Positions 34,235 through 42,560 of a stretch of DNA of 64,000 nucleotides are shown one piece after another. Below the pieces are notes generated by a model, which searched no databases, was not told the DNA's origin, and saw only the letters and a program-made list of their open reading frames with translations. Source of the DNA: Nitrincola sp048264025 (lineage in GTDB: Bacteria > Pseudomonadota > Gammaproteobacteria > Pseudomonadales > Balneatricaceae). The position numbers and the translations under genes are program-made. Location: contig NZ_JBLXDN010000008.1 in NCBI RefSeq assembly GCF_048264025.1, positions 1-64,000 of the forward strand, given 5' to 3'. The stretch's first letter is position 1. Every line of letters begins with the position of its first letter.

Positions 34235-37072
34235 ATGGATAAAACCTATCAGCCACATGAAATTGAGAACACCTGGTACGACAAGTGGGAACAGAGTGGT
34301 TATTTTAAACCCTCAGGTCAGGGTGATGCCTACAGCATCATGATCCCGCCACCTAATGTCACCGGCAGTTTACACATGGGGCATGCTTTCCAGGACACCA
34401 TCATGGACAGCCTGATCCGCCATCAGCGCATGCTGGGTAAAAACACCCTCTGGCAAGCAGGTACAGACCACGCGGGTATTGCCACTCAGATGTTGGTTGA
34501 GCGCAAAGTTGCGGCCGAAGAAGGTAAAACCCGCCACGATCTGGGTCGCGAGGCGTTTATCGACAAGATCTGGGAATGGAAAGAAGAATCCGGCGGTACG
34601 ATTACTCGCCAGCTGCGTCGTATGGGTGCGTCTTTGGATTGGAGCCGTGAGCGCTTCACCATGGATGAGGGTTTTTACAAAGCGGTGCAGGAAGTCTTTG
34701 TACGCCTATATGATGACAAGCTGATTTATCGTGGTAAGCGCCTGGTCAACTGGGACTGCAAACTGCACACCGCCATCTCTGATCTGGAAGTGGAAAACAA
34801 GGATCAAAGTGGTCACCTGTGGCATTTCCGCTACCCGCTTGCCGACGGTGCTAAAACCAGCGATGGTAAAGACTACCTTATTGTAGCCACCACACGACCC
34901 GAAACCATGCTCGGTGATACGGCGGTTGCGGTGAACCCGAACGACAAACGCTACACCTCCCTGATTGGTCAGTATGTCGAATTACCCTTAGTCGGTCGCC
35001 GCATACCAATCATTGCCGATGATTATGTCGATGCCGAGTTTGGCAGTGGTTGTGTGAAGATCACTCCGGCACATGACTTTAACGACTACGAAGTCGGCAA
35101 ACGCCATCAGCTATCCATGATCAACATCTTCGATCACAACGGTGCGGTATTGCAGCGGGCCGAGGTCTTCAACACTGACAGCAGTGAAAATACCGAACTG
35201 GATGATCGTCTGCCGGAACAGTATCAGGGACTGGACCGCTTTGATGCGCGCAAACTGATTATCAGCGAATTTGAATCTGCCGATCTGCTGGAAAAAATTG
35301 ATGCGCATGCCCTGAAAGTGCCCTATGGCGATCGCTCAGGTGTCGTCATTGAGCCCCTGCTCACCGACCAGTGGTTTGTGGCCGTTGAAGAGCTGGCAAA
35401 ACCGGCCATTGCCGCGGTGGAAAATGGCGACATTGAATTCGTCCCCAAACAGTATGAAAACATGTATTTTGCCTGGATGCGTGACCTGCAGGACTGGTGC
35501 ATTTCTCGCCAACTCTGGTGGGGTCACCGCATTCCGGCCTGGTATGACGACTGCGGCAATGTCTATGTCGCACGTAACGAAGCCGAAGCACGGGACAAAT
35601 ACCAACTCAGCCATGACCTGCCACTGAAACAGGACGATGATGTGCTGGATACCTGGTTCTCCTCAGGACTCTGGACCTTTGGTACTCTGGGCTGGCCGGA
35701 GAACACCCCGGAACTGAACACCTTCCATCCCAGCAGTGCCCTGGTAACCGGTTTTGATATCATCTTCTTCTGGGTTGCCAGAATGATCATGTTCACCCTC
35801 AAGTTCACCGGCGAAGTCCCCTTCAAACAGGTCTATGTGCATGGCCTGGTGCGTGATCAGGATGGACAAAAAATGTCCAAGTCCAAAGGTAACGTACTCG
35901 ACCCGCTGGATTTGATCGATGGCATCGACCTGGAAACCCTGGTGGCCAAACGCACCGGTAACATGATGCAGCCACAGCTGGCTAAAAAAATCGAAGACCA
36001 GACCCGCAAACACTTTCCGGAAGGTATTGCGGCTTATGGTACGGATGCACTGCGCTTCACCTTTTTGTCACTGGCCTCAACCGGCCGCGATATCAAGTTT
36101 GATATGCAGCGCATGGAAGGTTATCGCAACTTCTGTAACAAACTCTGGAACGCGGCTCGTTATGTGCTGATGAATACCGAAGAACAGGACTGCGGCATCC
36201 AGGGAGAAACAGTGGAACTCACCCTGCCGGATCGCTGGATCATTTCTCGCCTGCAGGAAACCGAAGCGCAAATTGCCAAACACTTTGCCGAATACCGCTT
36301 CGACCTGGTCGCCAGCACCCTGTATGAATTTGTCTGGAATGAATACTGCGACTGGTATCTGGAACTGTCCAAGCCAGTGCTTTGGGATGAAGCCGCCCCT
36401 GCTGAACGCTTACGCGGTACGCGCCGCACCCTGGTCAGAGTACTGGAAGCTATTTTGCGTTTAGCTCACCCGCTGATGCCCTATATTACCGAAGAGATCT
36501 GGCAACGCGTTGCACCGCTTGCCGGAAAACAGGGCGACACGATTATGCTGCAAGCCTACCCGCTTGCCGAAGACCACAAAATTGACGCCCAGGCCAGTGC
36601 CGACATCGAATGGCTGAAAGCAGTGATGCTGGCTATTCGTAACATTCGCGGTGAAATGAACCTGTCTCCCGGCAAAGCGATTCCAGTATGGCTGGGTAAT
36701 GCCTCAACTGAAGATCAACGTCGCCTCGAAGCAACGCGGCCGCTACTGACCAAACTGGCTAAATTGGAGCAGATTGAACTACTGGATAGCCAGCAGGAAG
36801 CACCTATGTCAGCCACAGCCCTGGTCGGCCAGATGGAAATACTGGTGCCCATGGCCGGCATCATTGACAAAGAGGCCGAGCTGAGCCGTCTGAGTAAAGA
36901 GCTGGAAAAACTCAACAAGGAAATCAGCCGACTGGATGGCAAGCTGTCCAACCAGGGTTTTGTCAGCAAGGCACCGGCTGACGTAGTCGAGAAAGAGCGC
37001 GCCAAGCTGGCAGAAATGCAATCAGCCTACGCCCGTCTGGAAGAACAGCACAGCACCATTGCTGCAATCTAA
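34235..37072 (+). CDS. valS: valyl-tRNA synthetase
   Basis: 945-aa class Ia synthetase. HIGH-type motif is HMGH in PPPNVTGSLHMGHAF (about 36-50), KMSKS lies in GQKMSKSKGNVLDPLDL (about 549-565), and an editing domain (CP1, about 190-340) and C-terminal coiled coil (about 875-940, with ELSRLSKELEKLNKEI) are present. ATG at 34235 gives the family start MDKTYQPHEIENTWY; the frame is open from 34214. A strong terminator follows after repeats. Confidence 0.98.
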   Translation: MDKTYQPHEIENTWYDKWEQSGYFKPSGQGDAYSIMIPPPNVTGSLHMGHAFQDTIMDSLIRHQRMLGKNTLWQAGTDHAGIATQMLVERKVAAEEGKTRHDLGREAFIDKIWEWKEESGGTITRQLRRMGASLDWSRERFTMDEGFYKAVQEVFVRLYDDKLIYRGKRLVNWDCKLHTAISDLEVENKDQSGHLWHFRYPLADGAKTSDGKDYLIVATTRPETMLGDTAVAVNPNDKRYTSLIGQYVELPLVGRRIPIIADDYVDAEFGSGCVKITPAHDFNDYEVGKRHQLSMINIFDHNGAVLQRAEVFNTDSSENTELDDRLPEQYQGLDRFDARKLIISEFESADLLEKIDAHALKVPYGDRSGVVIEPLLTDQWFVAVEELAKPAIAAVENGDIEFVPKQYENMYFAWMRDLQDWCISRQLWWGHRIPAWYDDCGNVYVARNEAEARDKYQLSHDLPLKQDDDVLDTWFSSGLWTFGTLGWPENTPELNTFHPSSALVTGFDIIFFWVARMIMFTLKFTGEVPFKQVYVHGLVRDQDGQKMSKSKGNVLDPLDLIDGIDLETLVAKRTGNMMQPQLAKKIEDQTRKHFPEGIAAYGTDALRFTFLSLASTGRDIKFDMQRMEGYRNFCNKLWNAARYVLMNTEEQDCGIQGETVELTLPDRWIISRLQETEAQIAKHFAEYRFDLVASTLYEFVWNEYCDWYLELSKPVLWDEAAPAERLRGTRRTLVRVLEAILRLAHPLMPYITEEIWQRVAPLAGKQGDTIMLQAYPLAEDHKIDAQASADIEWLKAVMLAIRNIRGEMNLSPGKAIPVWLGNASTEDQRRLEATRPLLTKLAKLEQIELLDSQQEAPMSATALVGQMEILVPMAGIIDKEAELSRLSKELEKLNKEISRLDGKLSNQGFVSKAPADVVEKERAKLAEMQSAYARLEEQHSTIAAI

Positions 37073-37083
37073 TCCGGACCAAT

Positions 37084-37222
37084 GCATATCGCGCCAGGGA
37101 CGGCGAGTATACAGAAAAGACAGGAACAGCTTGCCCGTATAAACCCTTAGAGTCCGCGGCATATAGCGCCAAGGATGGCGCGTATGCAGAAAATGCAGGA
37201 GCAATTTTCTGCCCGTACATCC
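37084..37222. repeat. two tandem copies of a 60-65 bp palindromic repeat
   Basis: Copy A (37084-37146) and copy B (37159-37222) share GCATAT.GCGCCA.GGA.GGCG.GTAT.CAGAAAA..CAGGA.CA and TGCCCGTA. Copy B has a perfect stem GCGCCA/TGGCGC. GTACATCCTGTAC (37215-37227) is a further palindrome at the end of copy B, shared with 4352-4364 near hisZ. No coding function is likely. Confidence 0.7.
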
Positions 37223-37230
37223 TGTACATA

Positions 37231-37265
37231 AAAAAACCTGCTGGCTTTAAGTCAGCAGGTTTTTT
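37231..37265. terminator. strong bidirectional terminator after valS
   Basis: AAAAAACCTGCTG / CAGCAGGTTTTTT with a 9-nt loop. The plus strand ends in a T6 run and the minus strand likewise, so it can end transcripts from both sides. It is about 158 bp after the valS stop. Confidence 0.85.
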
Positions 37266-37333
37266 ACCGGGCACTGGTTCTGATAAACAAGCAACTCACT
37301 CGACAGCTGTTTACTCGACTCTTGTCGGCAGCT

Positions 37334-37465
37334 TTACTTCTTTTGGTCTTCGTTCATCAGGGCGCGCATTTTTATGCCGGCCCAAACCATTACAGCCGTA
37401 ATACCTATGATACCGATCATACTAGGGATCAGCACTTCCATACTGTGGATATCTATTCCGAACAT
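37334..37465 (-). CDS. 43-aa single-pass membrane protein
   Basis: Small ORF: MFGIDIHSMEVLIPSM, then GIIGITAVMVWAGIKM and RALMNEDQKK. One hydrophobic helix (about residues 11-32) and a charged C-terminal tail make it a small membrane protein. It has a good AGAGGTGATG ribosome-binding context (AGAGGTG about 4 bp before the ATG). I do not recognise the family. It sits alone between the valS terminator and the plus-strand 66-aa gene. Small membrane proteins of this size often modulate a larger membrane partner, but no partner is next to it. Confidence 0.6.
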   Translation of the reverse strand: MFGIDIHSMEVLIPSMIGIIGITAVMVWAGIKMRALMNEDQKK

Positions 37466-37662
37466 GTCATCACCTCTTAACGGTTAACTGCGACTAGATT
37501 ACCCGCTTATTTATTATGGAATATTGACCCAGCTCAACTTTTCTTCCGGTCGCAAGGGCATCTATCTCAGCGAGGTAGTATTTGCGTTTCTGTGCTGGTA
37601 ATCCTGACCACCTTCCCACTAAACTCTAAGTAGATCGCCGTTAAATTAAAAAGGAGATTCAC

Positions 37663-37863
37663 ATGGCTAATCGCTTTAACCGCTGGACTGCTGACGAAGT
37701 TATCAAAATGAATGAGGAAGCCTTCATGGTTGAAGTGTTGGATATGATCAAATTCTCACCAGAACTTGATGATTCCGATGCAGGCGTTGTCGCAACCCAG
37801 AAAAAACTCGATGCTATCGAACAGGCACTTAAAATGCGCCTGAACGCTAAACAAGCCGATTGA
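37663..37863 (+). CDS. 66-aa protein of unknown function
   Basis: Acidic/amphipathic 66-aa protein with helical character (ADEVIKMNEEAFMVEVLDMIKFSPELDD then TQKKLDAIEQALKMRLNAKQA). A clear AAGGAG ribosome-binding site lies before the ATG. No motif or membrane segment is visible, and I do not recognise the family. A hairpin (GCCAGGGC / GCCCTGGC at 37875-37905) follows the stop. Confidence 0.65.
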   Translation: MANRFNRWTADEVIKMNEEAFMVEVLDMIKFSPELDDSDAGVVATQKKLDAIEQALKMRLNAKQAD

Positions 37864-38324
37864 TAAATAGACTCGCCAGGGCATTTCCCAACAAATAGCC
37901 CTGGCTTACCCTACCCGACTTTATTGCCCAACCTTCCCTTTCTTACCGCTCGAACTATCCCCTTTGTGGCTCAATCAGCACCGCCCCAACTCACTGCCCC
38001 CTCACGCCAACCAATTACTCCTTATGGATTTCCGAAAAATCAATTAAATATTTTTAAATAATCAAAATATATTTTTGATTACTCTAAAACGAATTTATAT
38101 AGCCAAAAAGACTAAAAAACCACTCCAGATTAGCGCAAATTAATACTTATATTTCAATTACTTAAGCGAAACGAAACCTCATTAATAAAAAAACCCATAA
38201 AAACAATTTTTATTGTTGTTTTTCAATTACTTACATCTGTAATTTATTCTAAAATAATTTGCGATATATCATTAATGGATATATACTATTCATTAACAGC
38301 TTAACGATAGATCTTAAAGAGGAT
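37864..38324. other. AT-rich intergenic region with repeats
   Basis: 460 bp without a convincing gene. It starts with the 37875-37905 hairpin, then from about 38025 becomes far richer in A and T than the rest of the window. It contains a 13-bp direct repeat TTTCAATTACTTA (38152-38164 and 38221-38233), the near-palindrome AATCAAAA/TTTTGATT around 38060-38085, and TTAATG/CATTAA (38272-38277, 38291-38296) just before the next gene. These could be operator or nucleoid-protein (H-NS-like) binding sites. Confidence 0.55.
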
Positions 38325-38591
38325 ATGATCATGCAAGAGAAGGAAATAAGATTGCTTTTCAAAGCTGGAGTATTTGAATCCTGCCAGGCGATACCGATTT
38401 CCATGTCTCGCGGCTGGACGCTAAAGTTCGTGACTCGTGATCAGGAAATCATCACGCTGAACCTGCAACGATCAAATACAGAACGCGAGTTCAAAAGCCT
38501 GGACGGCGCAGCGGCCGTAGCAAAGCGCATAGGGTTCGATTGGCTAAATGTGCAGATAGGGGAGTTGCAATGGCGGGAAAAGGTTTCCTGA
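38325..38591 (+). CDS. 88-aa unknown protein, ParC/partition-associated-like
   Basis: 88 aa starting MIMQEKEIRLLF (ATG at 38325, with GAGGATATG before it; a second ATG at 38331). The pattern 'IRLLFKAGVF..C.AIPISMSRGWTLKF' then 'QRSNTEREFKSLDGAAAVAKRIGFDWLNVQI' resembles small ParC-type partition-associated or plasmid-linked proteins, from memory only; confidence in that is low. No partner par genes are nearby. The preceding AT-rich region suggests acquisition by transfer. Confidence 0.55.
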   Translation: MIMQEKEIRLLFKAGVFESCQAIPISMSRGWTLKFVTRDQEIITLNLQRSNTEREFKSLDGAAAVAKRIGFDWLNVQIGELQWREKVS

Positions 38592-38653
38592 GCTGCTAGA
38601 TAGAACTCTAGATAGAACTACAGGAAACCTTGGTTACAGCATAAAGAGAAAAA

Positions 38654-39307
38654 TCAGGGCTGCAGGCGCTCTATTACCCAGCTGCCATCATCTTGAAGCC
38701 GATAACTGAAACGGTCATGCAGGCGACTGGGGCGTCCTTGCCAGAACTCAAAACGTTGCGGCTTGAGTAGATAACCACCCCAGGTTGGCGGGCAGGCAAC
38801 ATTGCCATCAGGATGCTGCTGTTTAAGCTCCTCAATAGCCGCCTCCAATAGCTCACGAGATGCTATCGGCTGACTTTGACAAGATACGGCGGCACTGAGC
38901 CGGCTGCCGGCTGGTCGTTGACTGAAATAGGCCTGACCCTCGATAGCCGACAATTTCTGAACTTGTCCACGCACTCTGATCTGGCGAGACTGCGCGGGCC
39001 AGTAAAACAAAAGCTCAGCCTGAGGATTAATCGCTAACTGCTGACCTTTTTCGCTACGGTAATCCGTAAACCAGGTAAAACCTTTGCTATCATACTGTTT
39101 TAATAAAACAATACGGGCAGATGGCATACCCTCTGCATCAGCCGTAGCCAAGGTCATCGCGGTGGCTTCATCAGCATACTCTGCCAACGCCTGCTCAAAC
39201 CAAATGGCAAATTGCTGCACTGGATCGGTATTCAAGTCATCCCGATTCAGGTCCCCGACCTCATATTCACGCCTCAGTGACCTGAGGTCTGATGTATCTT
39301 GACTCAT
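38654..39307 (-). CDS. pdxH: pyridoxamine 5'-phosphate oxidase
   Basis: 217-aa FMN enzyme that oxidises pyridoxine/pyridoxamine 5'-phosphate to pyridoxal 5'-phosphate. Family segments seen: LRREYEVGDLNRDDLNTDPVQQF (about 8-30), SARIVLLKQYDSKGFTWFTDYRSEKGQQL (FMN/substrate site, about 62-90) and the C-terminal FEFWQGRPSRLHDRFSYR (about 186-203). Monocistronic. The genome likely salvages B6 through this step. Confidence 0.97.
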   Translation of the reverse strand: MSQDTSDLRSLRREYEVGDLNRDDLNTDPVQQFAIWFEQALAEYADEATAMTLATADAEGMPSARIVLLKQYDSKGFTWFTDYRSEKGQQLAINPQAELLFYWPAQSRQIRVRGQVQKLSAIEGQAYFSQRPAGSRLSAAVSCQSQPIASRELLEAAIEELKQQHPDGNVACPPTWGGYLLKPQRFEFWQGRPSRLHDRFSYRLQDDGSWVIERLQP

Positions 39308-39424
39308 TGGGTTTCTCCGGTTGTTATACTGGGGATACTATAGCTAAAAACGACACTGGGGATATATGATCGACCTCAGGGTTTGTTTAGATGATTAGAT
39401 TTTCACCAGTGAAAGGAACAAGGT

Positions 39425-40126
39425 TTGCGAATACTGCACGTTGTGATTCTGATGTTGATACTGACACTTTTGGCAAGCTGTGCTGGCCACCAGCCAAATG
39501 ATCGGCCATTTCAACTGAAAAATCTGGTCAAATCTGATATTGATCTAGTCGCTGATGCACATGTAGAAGAAATAACCAGCTTGTTGCGCGAATTGACGGT
39601 AAAACTCTACCAACGCAACCCTCGCGAACTTCTTAAGGGGCCTGCAGGCACCTCACTGGCAATGCGCGAAAAACAGCTTTTTGATTCACCACGGATATAT
39701 AGCCATCCTGAACTTTACAATCGCTACGGTATTGATGCTATACCGCTGGTATTTGATCCCGACTTCGAAGGGGATCGAGTCTTTGCGCTGATGGTCGGAC
39801 TGACAGGCATGTTCCACGGCGCTTACAATTTTAAAGACGAGTTTTTCCTGCTTGATGACCTCGATCAACAACGTCTCTATGACAGCGCACGTAACGTGGA
39901 AATTATTGTCTGGCGACTGAGCAATCGCCTGAATGCCAGGGGCGAGCCATTTATCCTCACCAATGGGCTAAGTGAGGATGGAATATACAACCTCAGTTTT
40001 GAGCGCTTATTTGGCAAACTGATCGCCCATCAGGATATGATGGCCCGCGTTATTTCGGACAAGACTAACCGCGGCATTAACAAGGCCGTGTTCAGTATTG
40101 CCACATCAGCACTTTTTCCGATTTAA
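39425..40126 (+). CDS. unknown lipoprotein
   Basis: 233 aa, start TTG at 39425 with AAGGAACAAGG upstream; no ATG suits the signal peptide. The lipobox LLASC (Cys at about 19) marks an outer- or inner-membrane lipoprotein. The rest has helical segments, DVAEEITSLLRELTVKLYQR-like early region and a hydrophobic patch ALMVGLTGMFHGAY. I do not recognise the family. Its stop overlaps the stop of the minus-strand kinase gene by 4 bp. Confidence 0.7.
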   Translation: MRILHVVILMLILTLLASCAGHQPNDRPFQLKNLVKSDIDLVADAHVEEITSLLRELTVKLYQRNPRELLKGPAGTSLAMREKQLFDSPRIYSHPELYNRYGIDAIPLVFDPDFEGDRVFALMVGLTGMFHGAYNFKDEFFLLDDLDQQRLYDSARNVEIIVWRLSNRLNARGEPFILTNGLSEDGIYNLSFERLFGKLIAHQDMMARVISDKTNRGINKAVFSIATSALFPI

Positions 40127-41121
40127 TCAACATTGGTGCGATTAATCACAATCTGTTCAATTTTATGATTTTGATTGAGTTTCAACACCAGATCAGCCAC
40201 TAACGGCATCTGTTCCAGCATGGCACGCGTCAGACGTTCGTAATGCTGGATAAAGCGCACTATCTGCCGCTCATTCATAATGCGCAGATGATCTGTCGGC
40301 TGCTGCTGATCGTGAACGTATTGCACCCGCTCCGCCAGTTTTTTCTCCTGTAACGAACGCCACTCAAACACGGCTTGCATACTGGGTACCTGCAACATAA
40401 TCAACAGATCAAGCCGCGAAAAAAGCTCAGCATAGCGGGACTTAAGCTGCTCATTAGCATAGCGTCGCCAGACTCCCTGAGCATCTTCGTCACGCTCTAA
40501 CTGATTAACTGGTTCAGACAAGGCCTCATCCGGTTGTGGTTTAGCCCCTACACACCACCCCTCAAGCACAATGATATCGGCACGGCCAATCCATTCCTGC
40601 CAGACATAGTCAGGACAGCGATCATCAATGGATTTATCAAATACGGGGATACGTGTCACAGTGGTATCATTCGCGTGTAGCAGCGACTCGAGAATTTCGA
40701 TGCCTAGCTCAACATCATGCGTACCCGGCACGCCGCGAGTTTGTAACAGTGGGTGTACCTGCTCAGCCAGTTCCGAGCGCTTAGCACGGGTTTTATACAA
40801 ATCATCGATGGAAAATCCCACCACCCGCAAGCCAAAGCCCTCGCTCAGAGTGACCTCCAGCAGATTAAACAGGGTTGATTTACCCGCGCCCTGTGCGCCG
40901 TTGATACCAACCACCAGTGGTTTATTCTTGTCACTCTGCTGCTGGGCAACCCAGGCTCCCATAGGCACGTACAACTGTTCGACCATATCGCGAAAGCCAA
41001 TATCCACTCGAAGGTTTTCAAGCGCCGATGCAAATGCCGACTCAACGGCACTACTTGCCGCTTGTCTTTCCAGCTCTGTCAGACATAAATGACTCGATGG
41101 CCAGTCAATCAATACACTCAT
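40123..41121 (-). CDS. P-loop kinase, D-glycerate 3-kinase-like
   Basis: 332 aa. Walker A GINGAQGAGKSTLF (about 74-87), then SIDDLYKTRAKRSELAEQVHPLLQTRGVPGTHDVEL (about 100-135) and VLEGWCVGAKPQP. This resembles plant/cyanobacterial glycerate 3-kinases and related small-molecule kinases (GlxK/GLYK type). Product would be 3-phosphoglycerate from glycerate. The context adds no pathway partner, so the substrate is uncertain. Divergent from the RND efflux operon. Confidence 0.8.
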   Translation of the reverse strand: MSVLIDWPSSHLCLTELERQAASSAVESAFASALENLRVDIGFRDMVEQLYVPMGAWVAQQQSDKNKPLVVGINGAQGAGKSTLFNLLEVTLSEGFGLRVVGFSIDDLYKTRAKRSELAEQVHPLLQTRGVPGTHDVELGIEILESLLHANDTTVTRIPVFDKSIDDRCPDYVWQEWIGRADIIVLEGWCVGAKPQPDEALSEPVNQLERDEDAQGVWRRYANEQLKSRYAELFSRLDLLIMLQVPSMQAVFEWRSLQEKKLAERVQYVHDQQQPTDHLRIMNERQIVRFIQHYERLTRAMLEQMPLVADLVLKLNQNHKIEQIVINRTNVD

Positions 41122-41155
41122 GATCCATTCGCCTTAAAAGTAATTAGGCTTCATT

Positions 41156-41171
41156 ATCCAGCAAGCTGGAT
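41156..41171. promoter_or_regulatory. palindrome in the glycerate kinase/RND gap
   Basis: ATCCAGCAAGCTGGAT, a 7-bp dyad around AA, in the 149-bp gap between divergent starts. It could be a repressor operator; no regulator gene is adjacent. Confidence 0.35.
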
Positions 41172-41270
41172 GTAAAAACCAAATCAACTGCATTTTTTTA
41201 TAGCACTTGCCCACATGACCACAGCCTGTCACCATATCAGCTATCACTTATACAAAGGATTTACACGGCC

Positions 41271-42560
41271 ATGGCTTCGTCTTCTCAGCCACCTCGTGCA
41301 ACACATCGTTTTATCTGGATATTGCCACTATCTATTATTGCTCTCGCTATGGTCGGTTTTTATGGGCTTAAGATGAATAGAGCAGAAACCCCGTTTATCA
41401 CACCAGAGATACAGCGCTGGAATGTTCAGGCACAACAGGTGGAATGGATTACAGCTCAGGCTGAAACAGAAATATTTGGACAAATAACCAGTCACGGGCT
41501 TGCGACACTAACCAGTGCAGTGACTGCAGAGCTGGTCGAATTAACTGTTAATGAAGGTCAGCGTGTCAGTGAAAATACCTTACTCGCCAGCCTCGACAAG
41601 ACGGATCTGTTATTACAACTTCGTCAGCGTCAAGCTGATTACGAGGCCGCTCAAGCCCGCATTGACGCCGAACATGTCCGTAATGATGCCGATCGTCAGG
41701 CTCTCGAACTGGATGAGGAGCTGCTGCAGATCCAACAACGCAAACTGCGTAGGTTAGAAGACCTGAGTCAACGCAATCTGAGCAGTCAAGAACAGTTAGA
41801 CACAGCTCGAACGGCTCTTCAGCAACAAGCACTCGCAGTCAACTCCCGACGCATGGCACTGGCTGACCACCCGAATCGTTTACGCCAGACTGAAGCCGAG
41901 CTAGCGCGCAGTGAAGCACTGAAGGACCAGGCTGAGCAGGACCTGAGCCGCACGGAGATCCGCGCCCCCTTCACTGGGCGTGTGGCAGAGAGACTGGCCA
42001 GTGTAGGTGAACGCCTGCGGCCCGGGGAGCCGATACTGAGCCTGTATGACCTGAGCAACCTGGAAGTAAAAGCCTTGCTGCCATCCTCTAGCCTGACCCG
42101 TTTTCGGCAGCAACTGGAAACCCAAGAGCAAACTATCCTGGCACGCACTCAGGTAGACGGCCAGGAATTCACCCTGTATCTCGATCGCTTAGCAGCCGAC
42201 AGCCACAACAGCCGCATCGGCATTGAAGCCTATTTTCGTTTTCAAGACGCCCCGTGGCTGCCGGAGCCTGGCCGTCAGGTGACGCTCACACTGCAACTCC
42301 CTTCGGTGAGCCAGGTGGTGGCCCTGCCACCTCAGGCACTGTATGGCAATGATCGTGTCTACCGCCTGGTTAATGACCAGCTTGAAGCTGTCCATATAGT
42401 CCGATTGGGATCACGTCCGGGTACCCAGCAAGACAGCGAAATACTGATACACAGCGAAGCACTACAACCAGGCGACTGGGTACTGACCACCCAGCTACCC
42501 AATGCCATCAGCGGCCTGCCTGTCAGGCAGGTTACAAACGCTGGAAGCAACACTCCATGA
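41271..42560 (+). CDS. RND efflux periplasmic adaptor (HlyD/AcrA type)
   Basis: 429-aa membrane fusion protein. A membrane anchor (about 13-34) precedes the barrel-sandwich half with VTAELVELTVNEGQRVSENTLLASLDK (about 85-110), a long helical hairpin (about 120-215, DAEHVRNDADRQALELDEELLQ..), the second lipoyl half with RTEIRAPFTGRVAERLASVGERL (about 225-247) and a beta-barrel end. It bridges the permease below to an outer-membrane channel, not present in the window. It overlaps the permease gene by 4 bp. Confidence 0.95.
   Translation: MASSSQPPRATHRFIWILPLSIIALAMVGFYGLKMNRAETPFITPEIQRWNVQAQQVEWITAQAETEIFGQITSHGLATLTSAVTAELVELTVNEGQRVSENTLLASLDKTDLLLQLRQRQADYEAAQARIDAEHVRNDADRQALELDEELLQIQQRKLRRLEDLSQRNLSSQEQLDTARTALQQQALAVNSRRMALADHPNRLRQTEAELARSEALKDQAEQDLSRTEIRAPFTGRVAERLASVGERLRPGEPILSLYDLSNLEVKALLPSSSLTRFRQQLETQEQTILARTQVDGQEFTLYLDRLAADSHNSRIGIEAYFRFQDAPWLPEPGRQVTLTLQLPSVSQVVALPPQALYGNDRVYRLVNDQLEAVHIVRLGSRPGTQQDSEILIHSEALQPGDWVLTTQLPNAISGLPVRQVTNAGSNTP

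Noticed and set aside
37084..37222. Repeats after valS as a CRISPR array
   Set aside because: Only two imperfect copies with no regular spacers and no cas genes.
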